Assembly (NCBI GenBank): GCA_047608975.1
Contig: JBLFYM010000002.1
Coordinates: forward strand, 1-64,000
Length of the DNA stretch: 64,000 bases
Direction of reading: 5' to 3'
Source of the DNA: GCA-2715965 sp047608975
GTDB lineage: Bacteria; Verrucomicrobiota; Verrucomicrobiia; Limisphaerales; JAYPXF01
The first letter of the stretch is position 1. Every line of letters starts with the position of its first letter. The notes under the pieces are model-generated. The model searched no databases. It saw only the letters and a program-made list of their open reading frames with translations, and was not told where the DNA came from. Both the position numbers and the translations under genes were made by a program. Of the stretch, positions 43,747 to 53,387 are shown in pieces.

Positions 43747-45828
43747 CTAGCAGGTGCCACTCATCTCCGCGGGCTTGGCGTTGGCGGCGTCCATCGCGTT
43801 CTCTTCGATGACGCCGCGGACTTTTGGCAGCAGAAGATAGGCTTCAAAAATCATCCAGATTTCCAGGAGGATCGTTGCCAAGCCGATGGAAACCACCAGC
43901 CAGTTACCGGTTTTGATCCAGGAGTTCTCTCCCACGAAGAGCTGACTGCTCATTGCCCAGATCGGCATGATGAGCATGAACACCGTGGGCAGCGCGATGA
44001 ACCAGATCGGTTTCCCGCGCCGCCACAGGTAGAAGAAAATTACCAGCAGGGCGAGTCCGGCGAGGAGCTGGTTGGTCGCACCAAAGAGCGGCCAAAGGAG
44101 GAGGCCGCCTTTGCCCGCCGTTGCCCAGCTCCATCCCTCCCAGCTGCCCAGCGGAGCTGCGGCCACTGCGGTACCAAGTAGGACGGCAAACAGAGTCGCT
44201 CCATGTTTGTTGGCCAGTATTCCCCAAACTCCGGCAGCGGAGCCATCCGCAGTGCGTTTTCCACCGGTGACGTCCGAAAGTGTCACGGCCAGCTCCTGAA
44301 CCACGTACCGTTGCAGGCGGCAGGCCGTATCCAAAGTGGTTCCGGCGAATGACGCGACCAGCACACCCATCAGCGCGACCGCAATTCCAGCGGAAAGCCC
44401 GAGCGCGCGCAGAAAGTTTGCCGCGCCGTCCACAAACGCGCCGACCTTGGCCCCCAATCCCTTCGCGGCGTCCCACGAGGAGTATCGGTGATTCCATGCG
44501 GCTTTGCCGGTGAGAACGACTCCGGCAGGTTCCTTGGAATAATCAAAAGTCAGTCCGTTGGCCGAGAACTGGGTGGCTGAATCAGAGGTGACCGCCATGG
44601 ATGCCCCGCCATCGGTGGCGGCGACATTGAAGGTATTTGCAGGGCCGCGGGTGACGGTGAATTCTTTGCCATCGATCAGAGTTGCCGTGAGTGAAGCGTC
44701 AGCGTCGGTCGCAAGTTTGGCCTGTGATCCCAGACCCAATCCGGCGCAGCAGGCGACGATAACAAGCGTTGCCAGAAAGCCTTCCGTCAGCATTCCCCCA
44801 TATGCCACGAAGCGGGCGTCAGGTTCGCTTTTCAATTGTTTGCTGCTGGTTCCGCTGCTGACCAGACAGTGGAAACCGCTGCACGCCCCGCACGCGATGG
44901 TGATGAAGAGGAATGGAAAGATGAATGGCGCGCCCTCCGGTGCGAAATCGAACGCCGGGGCAGCGAGTTTAAGTGCCTCGCCTGGTACGCCAGCGACCAC
45001 CGGGGTTCCGCCGGAGAAAGCCGCCGCACACAATCCGAGAAGAATCAGGGCCAATGCCGAGATCAGTTGCAATGAATTGATGAAGTCACGGGGTTGCAAT
45101 AATGTCCACACGGGCAGCACGGACGCGACGTAGGAATAGACCAAAAGCACGACCACCCAAGTCATGATGGACCAACCGGCGAGAGCCTGGTTGAAGGCAC
45201 CGAGAGGTCCCGCATTCCCAAAGATGACGGAAAGGTACATCACCCCGAGCGCGATCAGTGACGGGAAAAGCAGGTTCACGCCCTTGCGGTGCAGCATGAC
45301 ACCGATGGCCACCGCGATGGGAATTTGGATGATACAGGGGAAGATCGCCGCCGGGTACTGCTTGAAAACAGCTGCGATGACCAAGCCAAAGATTGCCAAG
45401 ACGATCGTCAGCGCCATGAACAGGATCGAGAGGAAAAGCAGTCTGACCCGCGGAACCATGACTCTCCCCGCCACATCTCCGACGGTCTGTCCGCGATTCC
45501 TGAGACTGACGACCAATGAGCCAAAATCGTGCACCGCGCCAATAAAAATCGAGCCCAGGACAACCCAGAGCAGTGCCGGCACCCAACCCCACATCACCGC
45601 AATTGCCGGACCCACAATCGGCCCGGTGCCCGCGATCGAAGTGAAATGATGGCCGAAAACCACGCTCTTGTCGGTGGGGACGTAGTCGATCCCGTCCTCG
45701 TATTGTTCTGACGGGCAAACCGCCTTGGCGGAAAGTTCAAAGATTTTGCCACCGAGCCACCTTCCATAGGTGTGGTAAGCGACGAGGAATCCGACTCCGG
45801 CAAGTAGCGCTATGGCAAGTGTTTCCAT
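43747..45828 (-). CDS. cstA: CstA-family carbon starvation/peptide transporter
   Basis: A 693-aa polytopic protein from ATG 45828 (METLAIALLAGVGFLVAYHTYGRWLGGKIF); about 60 codons further upstream lack membrane character. The family signature GIDYVPTDKSVVFGHHFTSIAGTGPIVGPAIAVMWGW is intact, as are VHDFGSLVVSLRNRG and ACGACSGFHCLVSSGTSSKQL. CstA-type proteins import peptides or pyruvate. Between two helices (about residues 390-510) there is an extra extracytoplasmic stretch of roughly 120 residues rich in Ala, Thr, Asp (GKEFTVTRGPANTFNVAATD) absent from enteric CstA. First gene of the cstA-nadD-rsfS unit. Confidence 0.93.
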   Translation of the reverse strand: METLAIALLAGVGFLVAYHTYGRWLGGKIFELSAKAVCPSEQYEDGIDYVPTDKSVVFGHHFTSIAGTGPIVGPAIAVMWGWVPALLWVVLGSIFIGAVHDFGSLVVSLRNRGQTVGDVAGRVMVPRVRLLFLSILFMALTIVLAIFGLVIAAVFKQYPAAIFPCIIQIPIAVAIGVMLHRKGVNLLFPSLIALGVMYLSVIFGNAGPLGAFNQALAGWSIMTWVVVLLVYSYVASVLPVWTLLQPRDFINSLQLISALALILLGLCAAAFSGGTPVVAGVPGEALKLAAPAFDFAPEGAPFIFPFLFITIACGACSGFHCLVSSGTSSKQLKSEPDARFVAYGGMLTEGFLATLVIVACCAGLGLGSQAKLATDADASLTATLIDGKEFTVTRGPANTFNVAATDGGASMAVTSDSATQFSANGLTFDYSKEPAGVVLTGKAAWNHRYSSWDAAKGLGAKVGAFVDGAANFLRALGLSAGIAVALMGVLVASFAGTTLDTACRLQRYVVQELAVTLSDVTGGKRTADGSAAGVWGILANKHGATLFAVLLGTAVAAAPLGSWEGWSWATAGKGGLLLWPLFGATNQLLAGLALLVIFFYLWRRGKPIWFIALPTVFMLIMPIWAMSSQLFVGENSWIKTGNWLVVSIGLATILLEIWMIFEAYLLLPKVRGVIEENAMDAANAKPAEMSGTC

Positions 45829-46020
45829 TTGAGGCGTGCGATTCTGCCAAAAAGCGTTTGCGTGTCGAGTTAAGAGGGGGGAACTCGTCATCTCAGGCTG
45901 ATTTCTAACGAATCTTTGGGGCTTCTGGACTGTGCAGTTTTTTTGGAGACAAAAGTGATGCCTTTTCCTAATATTTCCGATCCCTGAGCGAAATTCGGGA
46001 ACGCCCATTCACATCGTCTT

Positions 46021-47076
46021 ATGGCAGCGAAAAAGAAAATAGTCTCACAGCGTCAAGGCGTCATCGCCGGCGGTAACTTCATCATCGATCAGGTCAAAAT
46101 GATCGATACCTGGCCGCACCGGCACACGCTCGCCAACATATCCAGCCTATCTGAAGGAACTGGCGGTGCTGCTTACAACGTGCTGCTGGACCTGGCCAAG
46201 CTGGGAGCAAAATTCCCGCTCGCAGCAGCCGGAGCGGTGGGGAAGGACAAGTTGGGCGAGCAGATCTTGGCGGATTGCAAGGCCAATAAGGTGGATATCA
46301 AGCACCTCAAGCTGCATAAATCCGAGCCGACGTCCTACACGGATGTCATGACGGAAGAGGGGGGCGGAGATCGGACTTTTTTCCATATGCGCGGGGCCAA
46401 CGCCACTTGGGCGGGAGCCGACATCGACTTCAAGAAGAGCAAGCACAAGATTTTTCACCTCGGTTATCTGCTGCTGCTGGATGCCTTGGATGTGCCTGAC
46501 ACCAAACACGGTACAAAGGCCGCCGCGTTGCTCAAGAAGGCTCGTGATGCCGGCTTGCGGACGAGTATCGACTGCGTGAGCGAGGACAGCGATCGCTTCA
46601 ATGAAATCGTTCCTCCTGCGCTGGAGCACACGGATTACTGCATCATCAACGAATTCGAGGCTGGCAAGATCACTGGCTACAAGCTGCGTGATAAAAACGG
46701 AAAACTCGACACCGTGTTTCTCCGTCATGCCGCCGGAGCGATCCTCCAAAAGGGCGTACAGGAGCTGGTTGTCATCCACTTTCCAGAAGGCGGGTTTTGC
46801 CGCACGCGAGACGGCAAAGACCATTGGCAGATGTCGCTGAAGTTGCCGCCGAAGTACATTGCGGGAACCGCGGGTGCCGGCGACGCGTTTTGCGCGGGCT
46901 TCCTTTACGGAATTCACGAAGATCAGGATCTGCAGGACTGTCTGCTCAACGGTGTCTGTGCGGCAGCGGCTTCGCTCGCTGATCCGACCTGCACCGGCGG
47001 GATGAAGTCCCTTGCATCGTGTCTCGCGCTCAAGAAAAAGTATCGACCGCGCACACCGCTGGAACCGGAATGGTGA
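46021..47076 (+). CDS. PfkB-family carbohydrate kinase
   Basis: A 351-aa ribokinase/adenosine-kinase-like protein. It shows GTGGAAYNVLLDLAKLGAKFPLAAAGAVGKDKLG (family motif 1), SIDCVSEDSDRF, and the C-terminal anion-hole motif GTAGAGDAFCAGFLYG with catalytic Asp. It phosphorylates a sugar or nucleoside; the exact substrate is not readable. The N-terminal extension (MAAKKKIVSQRQGV) is basic. It is divergently placed from the cstA gene, 192 bp between starts. Confidence 0.88.
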   Translation: MAAKKKIVSQRQGVIAGGNFIIDQVKMIDTWPHRHTLANISSLSEGTGGAAYNVLLDLAKLGAKFPLAAAGAVGKDKLGEQILADCKANKVDIKHLKLHKSEPTSYTDVMTEEGGGDRTFFHMRGANATWAGADIDFKKSKHKIFHLGYLLLLDALDVPDTKHGTKAAALLKKARDAGLRTSIDCVSEDSDRFNEIVPPALEHTDYCIINEFEAGKITGYKLRDKNGKLDTVFLRHAAGAILQKGVQELVVIHFPEGGFCRTRDGKDHWQMSLKLPPKYIAGTAGAGDAFCAGFLYGIHEDQDLQDCLLNGVCAAAASLADPTCTGGMKSLASCLALKKKYRPRTPLEPEW

Positions 47077-47405
47077 GCGGCGGGAAGACGCAGTTTTCAA
47101 TTTGCAGGCGGTATTTCAATTAACCGCAAAGAGGGCAGAGATCACAAAGATGGGGGAATGAATCCAACGCTCCTTTGGGGAATCGGCTTGCTCACGGTCG
47201 CTGCTACATGGATTGTCTTTCGCAGGGCTCGGGCTGATCGAGTATTGCAGCTTGGAGTTTGGATTTTCAAACCTCTCTGCATTCGAGGAATCCGTTTGAC
47301 CCAATACCATAGTCATCCTAAGCTCCCTTTTCTTTCCGCATCAGGCGGGTATTCTCCGGAACACAGTCTTCAATCCCCAGACTGTCCGGCACCACAAAAA
47401 AATCT
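47077..47405. other. Intergenic gap without confident gene
   Basis: This 329-bp stretch between the kinase and the SulP gene contains an ATG at 47158 opening a frame whose first 40 codons look like a membrane helix (MNPTLLWGIGLLTVAATWIV), but the remainder runs into the SulP gene in another frame with no protein-like quality. I see no terminator or promoter I would defend. The frame may be a remnant of a small membrane protein. Confidence 0.4.
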
Positions 47406-49187
47406 ATGTTGGATCTGTTTGCGAAGCGTGCAGCTTCGTCGAAAAATGATATTCTCTCGGGAATTACCGTCGCTCTGGCTCTTGTGCCGGAAGCCATTGC
47501 ATTCGCTTTTGTCGCGGGGGTTCCTCCGCATCTGGGCCTTTACTCCGCCGTTATCGTCGGGCTGATCACGGCGATCTTTGGTGGTCGACCGGGAATGATC
47601 TCCGGTGCGACGGGTGCCATGGCCGTCGTGATTGTCGGGTTGGTGGCCATTCACGGAATTTCCTACCTCATCCCGGCCGTAATCCTCTGCGGAATATTTC
47701 AGGTTGGCGTGGGGCTATGTCGCTTGGGCAAGTTGATCCGATTGGTACCGCATTCCGTCATGCTGGGATTTGTGAACGGGCTCGCGATCGTGATTTGCAT
47801 GTCGCAGTTCGGTAGCTTCAAGACCTTCGCACCAGACGGTTCGATGCAGATGCTCGGCGGAGCACCGCTCACTGTGATGTGCGCTCTCGTCGCCCTTACC
47901 ATGGCAATTATTGCGTACCTTCCAAAATTCACGAAGGCCGTGCCGAGCTCGCTGGCGGCAATTCTGGTGGTGTCCGGATTGAGTTTAGGAATCAACCGCT
48001 TCGCTGGCGATCGTCTGGAAGTCGTGGGATCCGAGAATTCAGTTTTGACCGTGCAGGACATGCTGTTGTCCAATCTGAAAGCAAAGGAAGTGGAACGTGC
48101 CCAAGTGGCAAAAATGGCACGAGCGATCGAATCTGCGAAAGAAGGGGCGGCGTTGATCGGTACCGATCTGGGCGCACGAAATGGAAATCCATCTGAAACG
48201 GCCGCCTACCTGCAATTGACACCGGAAGAAATCTCGGCTGCTGCGGGCAAGATCGTCGAGGTTCCGCAGGCTGGGGTACCACTGCCCGTGTTCTTTCAGA
48301 AACACTTCAAGATGCCACCGCTGAACTTCGAGACATTACAGATCATCTTCCCGTTCGCTTTGATCTTGGCTGGCGTTGGTTTGATCGAGTCGCTGATGAC
48401 GTTGACGCTCATTGACGAGATCACCGGTACTCGCGGTCGTGGGAACCGCGAATGTGTCGGGCAGGGGGCCGCGAACATTGTGTGTGGGATCTTTGGTGGA
48501 ATGGGGGGGTGTGCGATGATTGGTCAGTCCCTGATCAACGTGAATTCAGGTGGTCGGGGTCGTCTTTCCGGAGTCGTGGCGGCGCTGTCGCTGTTGCTCT
48601 TCGTGGTCGCGCTGCAACCGTTCATCCTGATGATCCCGATGGCGGCGTTGGTCGGCGTGATGTTCATGGTGGTGATCGGCACCTTCGAATGGTCCACGTT
48701 GAACAGCTGGAAGAAGATTCCCGTTTCCGACGTGTTGGTGATGATCTTGGTGGCTGGTTACACGGTGCTTTTCCACAACCTCGCGATGGCGGTTCTGTTG
48801 GGCGTGATCGTCCAGGCCCTGGTGTTTGCATGGAACCACGCGACGCATCTGTTTGTGGATAAACAGACCAACGAACACGGGTCGAGGATCTATCAGCTTC
48901 ACGGGCCGCTCTTCTTTGCTTCGGCCGCCAGTTTCAGTCGTCTGTTTGACATCGAGAATGATCCTGACGATGTCGTGATTGATTTCTATTACACCCGCGT
49001 TTACGACCAGTCGGGTCTCGAGGCGATCAGCAAGCTCAGTGAACGTTATCGTGCGCTCAACAAACGCCTGCACTTGCGGCATTTGTCCGGCGAATGCCTG
49101 CAGCTGCTTGATCGTGCTGAAGATCTCGTGGAGGTGAATGTGTCGGAAGACCCTCACTATCACGTGGCCACCGATCGTCTGGCGTAG
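47406..49187 (+). CDS. SulP-family anion transporter with STAS domain
   Basis: A 593-aa permease. The start region SGITVALALVPEAIAFAFVAGVPPHLGLYSAVIVGLITAIFGGRPGMISGATGAMAVV is typical of SulP transporters (sulfate, bicarbonate or other anions), and GGMGGCAMIGQSLINVNSGGRGRLSG is the conserved central block. The C-terminal about 110 residues form a STAS domain (IYQLHGPLFFASAASFSRLF). Residues about 210-300 form an extra hydrophilic helical insertion between membrane segments, not usual for the family. Given six sulfatase-like genes around it, sulfate uptake is an attractive but unproven role; bicarbonate is equally possible. Confidence 0.92.
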   Translation: MLDLFAKRAASSKNDILSGITVALALVPEAIAFAFVAGVPPHLGLYSAVIVGLITAIFGGRPGMISGATGAMAVVIVGLVAIHGISYLIPAVILCGIFQVGVGLCRLGKLIRLVPHSVMLGFVNGLAIVICMSQFGSFKTFAPDGSMQMLGGAPLTVMCALVALTMAIIAYLPKFTKAVPSSLAAILVVSGLSLGINRFAGDRLEVVGSENSVLTVQDMLLSNLKAKEVERAQVAKMARAIESAKEGAALIGTDLGARNGNPSETAAYLQLTPEEISAAAGKIVEVPQAGVPLPVFFQKHFKMPPLNFETLQIIFPFALILAGVGLIESLMTLTLIDEITGTRGRGNRECVGQGAANIVCGIFGGMGGCAMIGQSLINVNSGGRGRLSGVVAALSLLLFVVALQPFILMIPMAALVGVMFMVVIGTFEWSTLNSWKKIPVSDVLVMILVAGYTVLFHNLAMAVLLGVIVQALVFAWNHATHLFVDKQTNEHGSRIYQLHGPLFFASAASFSRLFDIENDPDDVVIDFYYTRVYDQSGLEAISKLSERYRALNKRLHLRHLSGECLQLLDRAEDLVEVNVSEDPHYHVATDRLA

Positions 49188-49300
49188 CGGCAGACGATGT
49201 AGCGAACGCCCACGTAAGATGGGCCCACTGTATTGTTACGGTTAAGCGGGAGGCTTTACCGCAATTAGCCGGGCGGTTGAGCGCAGTGGCACCTCCGGTA

Positions 49301-49324
49301 TCAGGGTGAAAAAACGCACCCTGA
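49301..49324. repeat. 8-bp hairpin in gap after the SulP gene
   Basis: Arms TCAGGGTG (49301-49308) and CACCCTGA (49317-49324) enclose an A-rich 8-nt loop. There is no U-tract, so it is not a standard terminator, though it lies between two convergent genes. The arm sequence recurs in the longer hairpin at 61421-61454. Confidence 0.5.
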
Positions 49325-49414
49325 GGGATGCCAGTGACAGAAATTCCAAGGTGCCGTTGCTGGATTTGCTTGCTCACGCTCTCTGCTCGCGGTCAATGAC
49401 CGGCTTTCGCGGGT

Positions 49415-50827
49415 CTACTTTCGTTTTCGCTTGGGAGTGGGCTTGATGATCGGGATTGGCTGGGATCGCAGGTAGGGATCTCGATGAGGAAGGAGATCGT
49501 CCTCTTGAGATTTGACCCAGGTATCCAATTCATTACGCATGGATTTGAGCTGAGCCTGATGTTCCGGTTTGTCGGCGAGATTGTTCAGTTCGAGCGGATC
49601 CTTGGAGAGATCGAAGAACTCGATGTCGGGGCGGGTGTAGTAACGCCTTACGACTTCCGCCGCGGCGGGATCCCTTTTCGCGGACGCATCCCATGAATCC
49701 CAGAAGGCACCGGCACCGTCTTTCCGGTATCGGTCGGAGTGATTGGTGAACCAGGCGTCGGCACGGAGATTGTGGATGTATTTGAATTTGCCGTGACGCA
49801 CGCTGCGAATCGGGAAGATGTTCATCGCGCCATCGCCGGTATGGGTCGTGAAGATTTGTTCGCGATGCGTATCGGTTTTGCCAAGCAACACGTCGCCAAA
49901 TGACTTCCCATCGAGACCGGTCGGCAAATTTCCACCAGCGAGATCGATCAGTGTCGGTATTAGATCCACCCAACTCACCATTGCCTCCGAGCGAACCCCG
50001 GCCTTGATCCGGTTGGGCCATGAGACGATCAGGGGGATTCGCGTGCCGGTATCGTAGAGCGTCCACTTGCCCATATGCCATTGGCCACCGTGATCACTTG
50101 TGAACATGAAGATGAAATCATCGCCAAATTTTTCTTTGGCAAACTTAAACACAAGGCCCATTTCTTCATCCATCCCGGTGATGTCCGTGAGATAGCGAGC
50201 CCAGTGCTCGCGGGTTTCCGGCGTATCGATGAAGTAGGGGGGCAGCGTGACCTTCTCGGGATCGTAAACGCGTTCCTTGCTCCAGGCGACGTGTGGACGT
50301 CGATCTCCGACAAAAAGGCTGATCGGCTTGTCTGTCTTCAGTTGGGAGAAATGTTTGTCCACATTCTCAAACATATTGACCGGGCGCGGTGAGCTGAAGT
50401 CGGAACCGGCGAACTTATTGCGGCCATGCGCGACCTTGCCGAAGGTAGCAACGTGGTATCCCATTGCCTTCAGGATGGGGACGAGGAACTTCGTGCCGGG
50501 CTTTACCTGACTGTGATTGGGATGCGCGCCATGGCGGGCGGGCATCAGGCCGGTGAGCAGCGAGAAGCGGTTGGGACAGCAGGAAGGTGAGGCGACGTAG
50601 GCCTTGTCAAAGGTCATGCCGGCCGCTGCGAGCTTATCCATCGTCGGCGTCCGAACTTCTTTCGAGCCGTAGACGGAAGTCTCCAAGCGCCCGAGATCGT
50701 CCGAGATGAACACGACAATGTTGGGCAGTTTGGCCGCCTGCAGATCTGGCGAGACAGCCCAGAGAAGGAGAGCGCAAAGCACTCCTCTTAAGAACCCTGA
50801 CGGTTCGCCGAATGTTCTGAGATGCAT
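49415..50827 (-). CDS. Exported sulfatase, Cys-type (C-C-P-N-R)
   Basis: A 470-aa sulfatase from ATG 50827, where the signal peptide (FLRGVLCALLLWAVSPDLQA) sits correctly; the longer open frame upstream is not used. Metal-binding Asp43-Asp44 (ISDDLGRLETSVYG), active-site C83-C-P-N-R87, FTSDHGGQWHMGKWTLYDTGTRIPLI, and the C-terminal FDLSKDPLELNNLAD block are present. The motif starts with two adjacent cysteines, the first being the expected formylglycine precursor. The heparan N-sulfoglucosamine sulfohydrolase-like layout (HGGQWHMGKWTLYD) suggests sulfamidase-type relatives, but substrate assignment by eye is weak. Confidence 0.92.
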   Translation of the reverse strand: MHLRTFGEPSGFLRGVLCALLLWAVSPDLQAAKLPNIVVFISDDLGRLETSVYGSKEVRTPTMDKLAAAGMTFDKAYVASPSCCPNRFSLLTGLMPARHGAHPNHSQVKPGTKFLVPILKAMGYHVATFGKVAHGRNKFAGSDFSSPRPVNMFENVDKHFSQLKTDKPISLFVGDRRPHVAWSKERVYDPEKVTLPPYFIDTPETREHWARYLTDITGMDEEMGLVFKFAKEKFGDDFIFMFTSDHGGQWHMGKWTLYDTGTRIPLIVSWPNRIKAGVRSEAMVSWVDLIPTLIDLAGGNLPTGLDGKSFGDVLLGKTDTHREQIFTTHTGDGAMNIFPIRSVRHGKFKYIHNLRADAWFTNHSDRYRKDGAGAFWDSWDASAKRDPAAAEVVRRYYTRPDIEFFDLSKDPLELNNLADKPEHQAQLKSMRNELDTWVKSQEDDLLPHRDPYLRSQPIPIIKPTPKRKRK

Positions 50828-51071
50828 GGTCAGAGCATAGTGAGCGGAATAGTCTCGTGGCAATCGCGCACGGCACGAATCGCAACGAGTGATCGGTGTT
50901 TCGATTGAGTGGCTTGTTAGGGTCTTTTCAGTGCGGCCTGGACCTTGGTGAACAATTTCATCTGGGTAGCCTCCGAACAACATTCCCGCAGGACGTAGTC
51001 TTCGTCCGGATCCCGTATCCGCAAAACGGATTTCAGAATGACATCGGCGAAGTTCGTTCTACGCTGGGCAC

Positions 51072-53387
51072 ATGTTGATCCGCTGTTTCATCCTTCTGGT
51101 GTCGATGCTGACATTGCGCGCGGCCGAGTCCTCGCCGGCGGTTCTGCCGGGAACCAAGGTGCTCGAATATGAAGGGGATGATCTCTCCGAGTGGGTGATG
51201 GACGGGGCTCACGATTTTGTGGAACGCAAGATCGCGGAGTCGCGTAAAACACGTGCCCGGTTTTGGAATCTCGATACTTCGTCCGCAGCCGCCTACGAGA
51301 AATCGATTCAACCGAACCGCGAGCGCTTCAAGAAGATCATTGGAGTGGTGGACGATCGTCTGCCTCCGAGGATGGAACGCTTCGGTGATGATCTTCGGCC
51401 GGCTCTGATTCTGGAACAGACCAGATTTCAGGTCTATCAGGTGAGATGGTCGGTGTTGCCAGGATTCTTTGCGGAAGGATTGCTGGTGGAGCCCAAGGGC
51501 AAGGTTGCGGCGAATCTCATCGCGGTTCCGGATGCCGGCCAGACTCCTGAACAATTGTTGGGGATGGTGGCCGGGCACGATGCGAATGGTCTGGCGCGTC
51601 TGGCTGAAAGCGGTTTTCGAATCGTCATTCCCACGCTTGTTTCCCGGGCAAAACTTGAGACGGAGGATCGGCGTCTGAAACGCTCTGACCAGACCTATCG
51701 GGAGTGGATCTACCGGCAGGCTTTCCACATGGGGCGGCACATTATCGGCTACGAGGTGCAAGAGGTGCTGGCAGTAGTGGATTGGTTCACGTCGCGTTAT
51801 CCCGCTGAGAAGATCGGCCTGCTGGGGCACGGGGAAGGTGGGCTGATTGCATTCTACGCGGCGGCCTGCGATCCAAGAATTCAGAACACGATCGTCAGCG
51901 GATATTTCGGCAGCCGTGAAAAGGTCTGGGCTGAACCGATCTACCGGAACGTCTGGGGCCTATTGCGGGAGTTTGGCGATGCCGAAATCCTGTCGCTCAT
52001 TCAATCTCGCCCGATCAGGCTGATTTACGCCCCTTATCCAGAAGTGATTGGGCACAAGGGCGAGATTGTCATGCCCAAGTTCGCTGCTCTCTCCAACGAA
52101 TTGGCTCGAGTTCCGAAAATGTTCGACCAGAAATCGACACTGGTATCGTCGGCCGTTCCGGGGGGCCAAGCGGGAGCGGTCGGGAGTCCGATGGGTGTGT
52201 TTCCGGTGGGCACCATTCAAAAGTTTGCCATCGATCTGGGGCACAAGGTCGAGCCGGCGCGGGAATCGATCGGCAAGTGTGCGGTGATGAAGAATGTGGT
52301 GGTCACACGCCATTCGCGGGTGTTTTCCGGAATGGAAACCCATGTTCAAAATTTGGTGCGCCAGTCCGAGCATCGACGGGACGAACGGTTTGTGATGAAG
52401 GTGATACCCGAGCTGCAGGACAGCAAATGGACGACGCTCAAAACCTACCCGCTGCAGAGTGCTGACAAGTTCGTCGCTGGAGCCCGCGCATTTCGGCAGG
52501 AGTTCCACGAGGAGGGCATGGGGCGTTTCGACGAGGAACTCATCGCGGCGAACCCGCGCTCGCGCAAGATCGCTGAGACGGCCAATTGGACGGCCTATGA
52601 CGTAGTGTTGAAGGTGTATCCTGAACTTATCGCGTGGGGCGTGTTGGTATTGCCCAAGGATCTCAAGCCAGGAGAGAAGCGACCGGTGGTGGTCTGTCAG
52701 CACGGACGCAATGGGGTTCCGCTCGATACGATCAATCGGAACAAGACGGCTTACAACGACTTCGCCGCGAAGCTGGCCGAGCGCGGTTTCATTACCTTTG
52801 CGCCGCACAATCTGTACCGCGGCGAGGACCGATATCGGTGGCTCGACCGGAAGGCGAATACCGTCAAAGCCACGTTGTTCTCTTTCATCATCGCCCAACA
52901 TGAACAGATCCTGAATTGGTTGGGGACCCTTCCGAACGTCGATCCGAAGCGCATCGCTTTCTATGGATTGAGTTATGGAGGCGAAACCGCCGTACGTGTC
53001 CCGACCATTCTGGAGGGTTATTGTCTCTCGATCTGTTCCGGAGATTTCAATCAATGGACCCGGAAGATTGCGGCAACGGATCAACCATTCAGTTTCATGA
53101 GTTCCATTGAATGGGAGATGCCTTACTGGAACCTGGGGCACACCTTTGATTACGCGGAGATGGCTTATCTGATGGTGCCGCGTCCGTTCATGGTTGAACG
53201 TGGCCATCATGATCGGGTCGGTCGGGATCAATGGGTCGCCCATGAATACGCGAAGGTAAGGTGGCTCTACGCACAGTTAGGTATGGCGAACCGCACGGAG
53301 ATCGAGTTTTTCCAAGGCGGGCACAGCATTAACGGCGAAGGCACGTTTGATTTTCTTCACAAACATTTGAAATGGCCGAAGCGGTGA
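51072..53387 (+). CDS. Exported protein with two alpha/beta-hydrolase domains (acetyl-xylan-esterase/dienelactone-hydrolase type)
   Basis: A 771-aa protein with a signal peptide (MLIRCFILLVSMLTLRAAES). The first hydrolase-like half (about 120-340) shows LIAVPDAGQ and a nucleophile-elbow-like G-H-G-E-G-G (LLGHGEGGLIAFYAAACDP), with Glu in place of Ser. The second half (about 500-771) has VVVCQHGRNG as oxyanion region, the elbow G-L-S-Y-G-G with nucleophile Ser (IAFYGLSYGGETAVRV), and FMVERGHHDRVG and GGHSINGEGTFDFL for the acid and His. So one domain looks inactive and one active. Probably a secreted carbohydrate esterase. It is followed immediately by a decayed gene. Confidence 0.85.
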   Translation: MLIRCFILLVSMLTLRAAESSPAVLPGTKVLEYEGDDLSEWVMDGAHDFVERKIAESRKTRARFWNLDTSSAAAYEKSIQPNRERFKKIIGVVDDRLPPRMERFGDDLRPALILEQTRFQVYQVRWSVLPGFFAEGLLVEPKGKVAANLIAVPDAGQTPEQLLGMVAGHDANGLARLAESGFRIVIPTLVSRAKLETEDRRLKRSDQTYREWIYRQAFHMGRHIIGYEVQEVLAVVDWFTSRYPAEKIGLLGHGEGGLIAFYAAACDPRIQNTIVSGYFGSREKVWAEPIYRNVWGLLREFGDAEILSLIQSRPIRLIYAPYPEVIGHKGEIVMPKFAALSNELARVPKMFDQKSTLVSSAVPGGQAGAVGSPMGVFPVGTIQKFAIDLGHKVEPARESIGKCAVMKNVVVTRHSRVFSGMETHVQNLVRQSEHRRDERFVMKVIPELQDSKWTTLKTYPLQSADKFVAGARAFRQEFHEEGMGRFDEELIAANPRSRKIAETANWTAYDVVLKVYPELIAWGVLVLPKDLKPGEKRPVVVCQHGRNGVPLDTINRNKTAYNDFAAKLAERGFITFAPHNLYRGEDRYRWLDRKANTVKATLFSFIIAQHEQILNWLGTLPNVDPKRIAFYGLSYGGETAVRVPTILEGYCLSICSGDFNQWTRKIAATDQPFSFMSSIEWEMPYWNLGHTFDYAEMAYLMVPRPFMVERGHHDRVGRDQWVAHEYAKVRWLYAQLGMANRTEIEFFQGGHSINGEGTFDFLHKHLKWPKR

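Noticed and set aside
45829..46008. 60-codon N-terminal extension of CstA
   Set aside because: It is hydrophilic without family similarity; the membrane protein starts naturally at ATG 45828.
47158..47565. 135-codon frame starting with a membrane-like helix
   Set aside because: Most of it overlaps the SulP gene in another frame and its later part has no protein character.
50917..51045. Short minus-strand frame with protein-like text (DPDEDYVLRECC, MKLFTKVQAALKRP)
   Set aside because: It has no credible start codon or conserved context; it may be a remnant, but I cannot support it as a gene.
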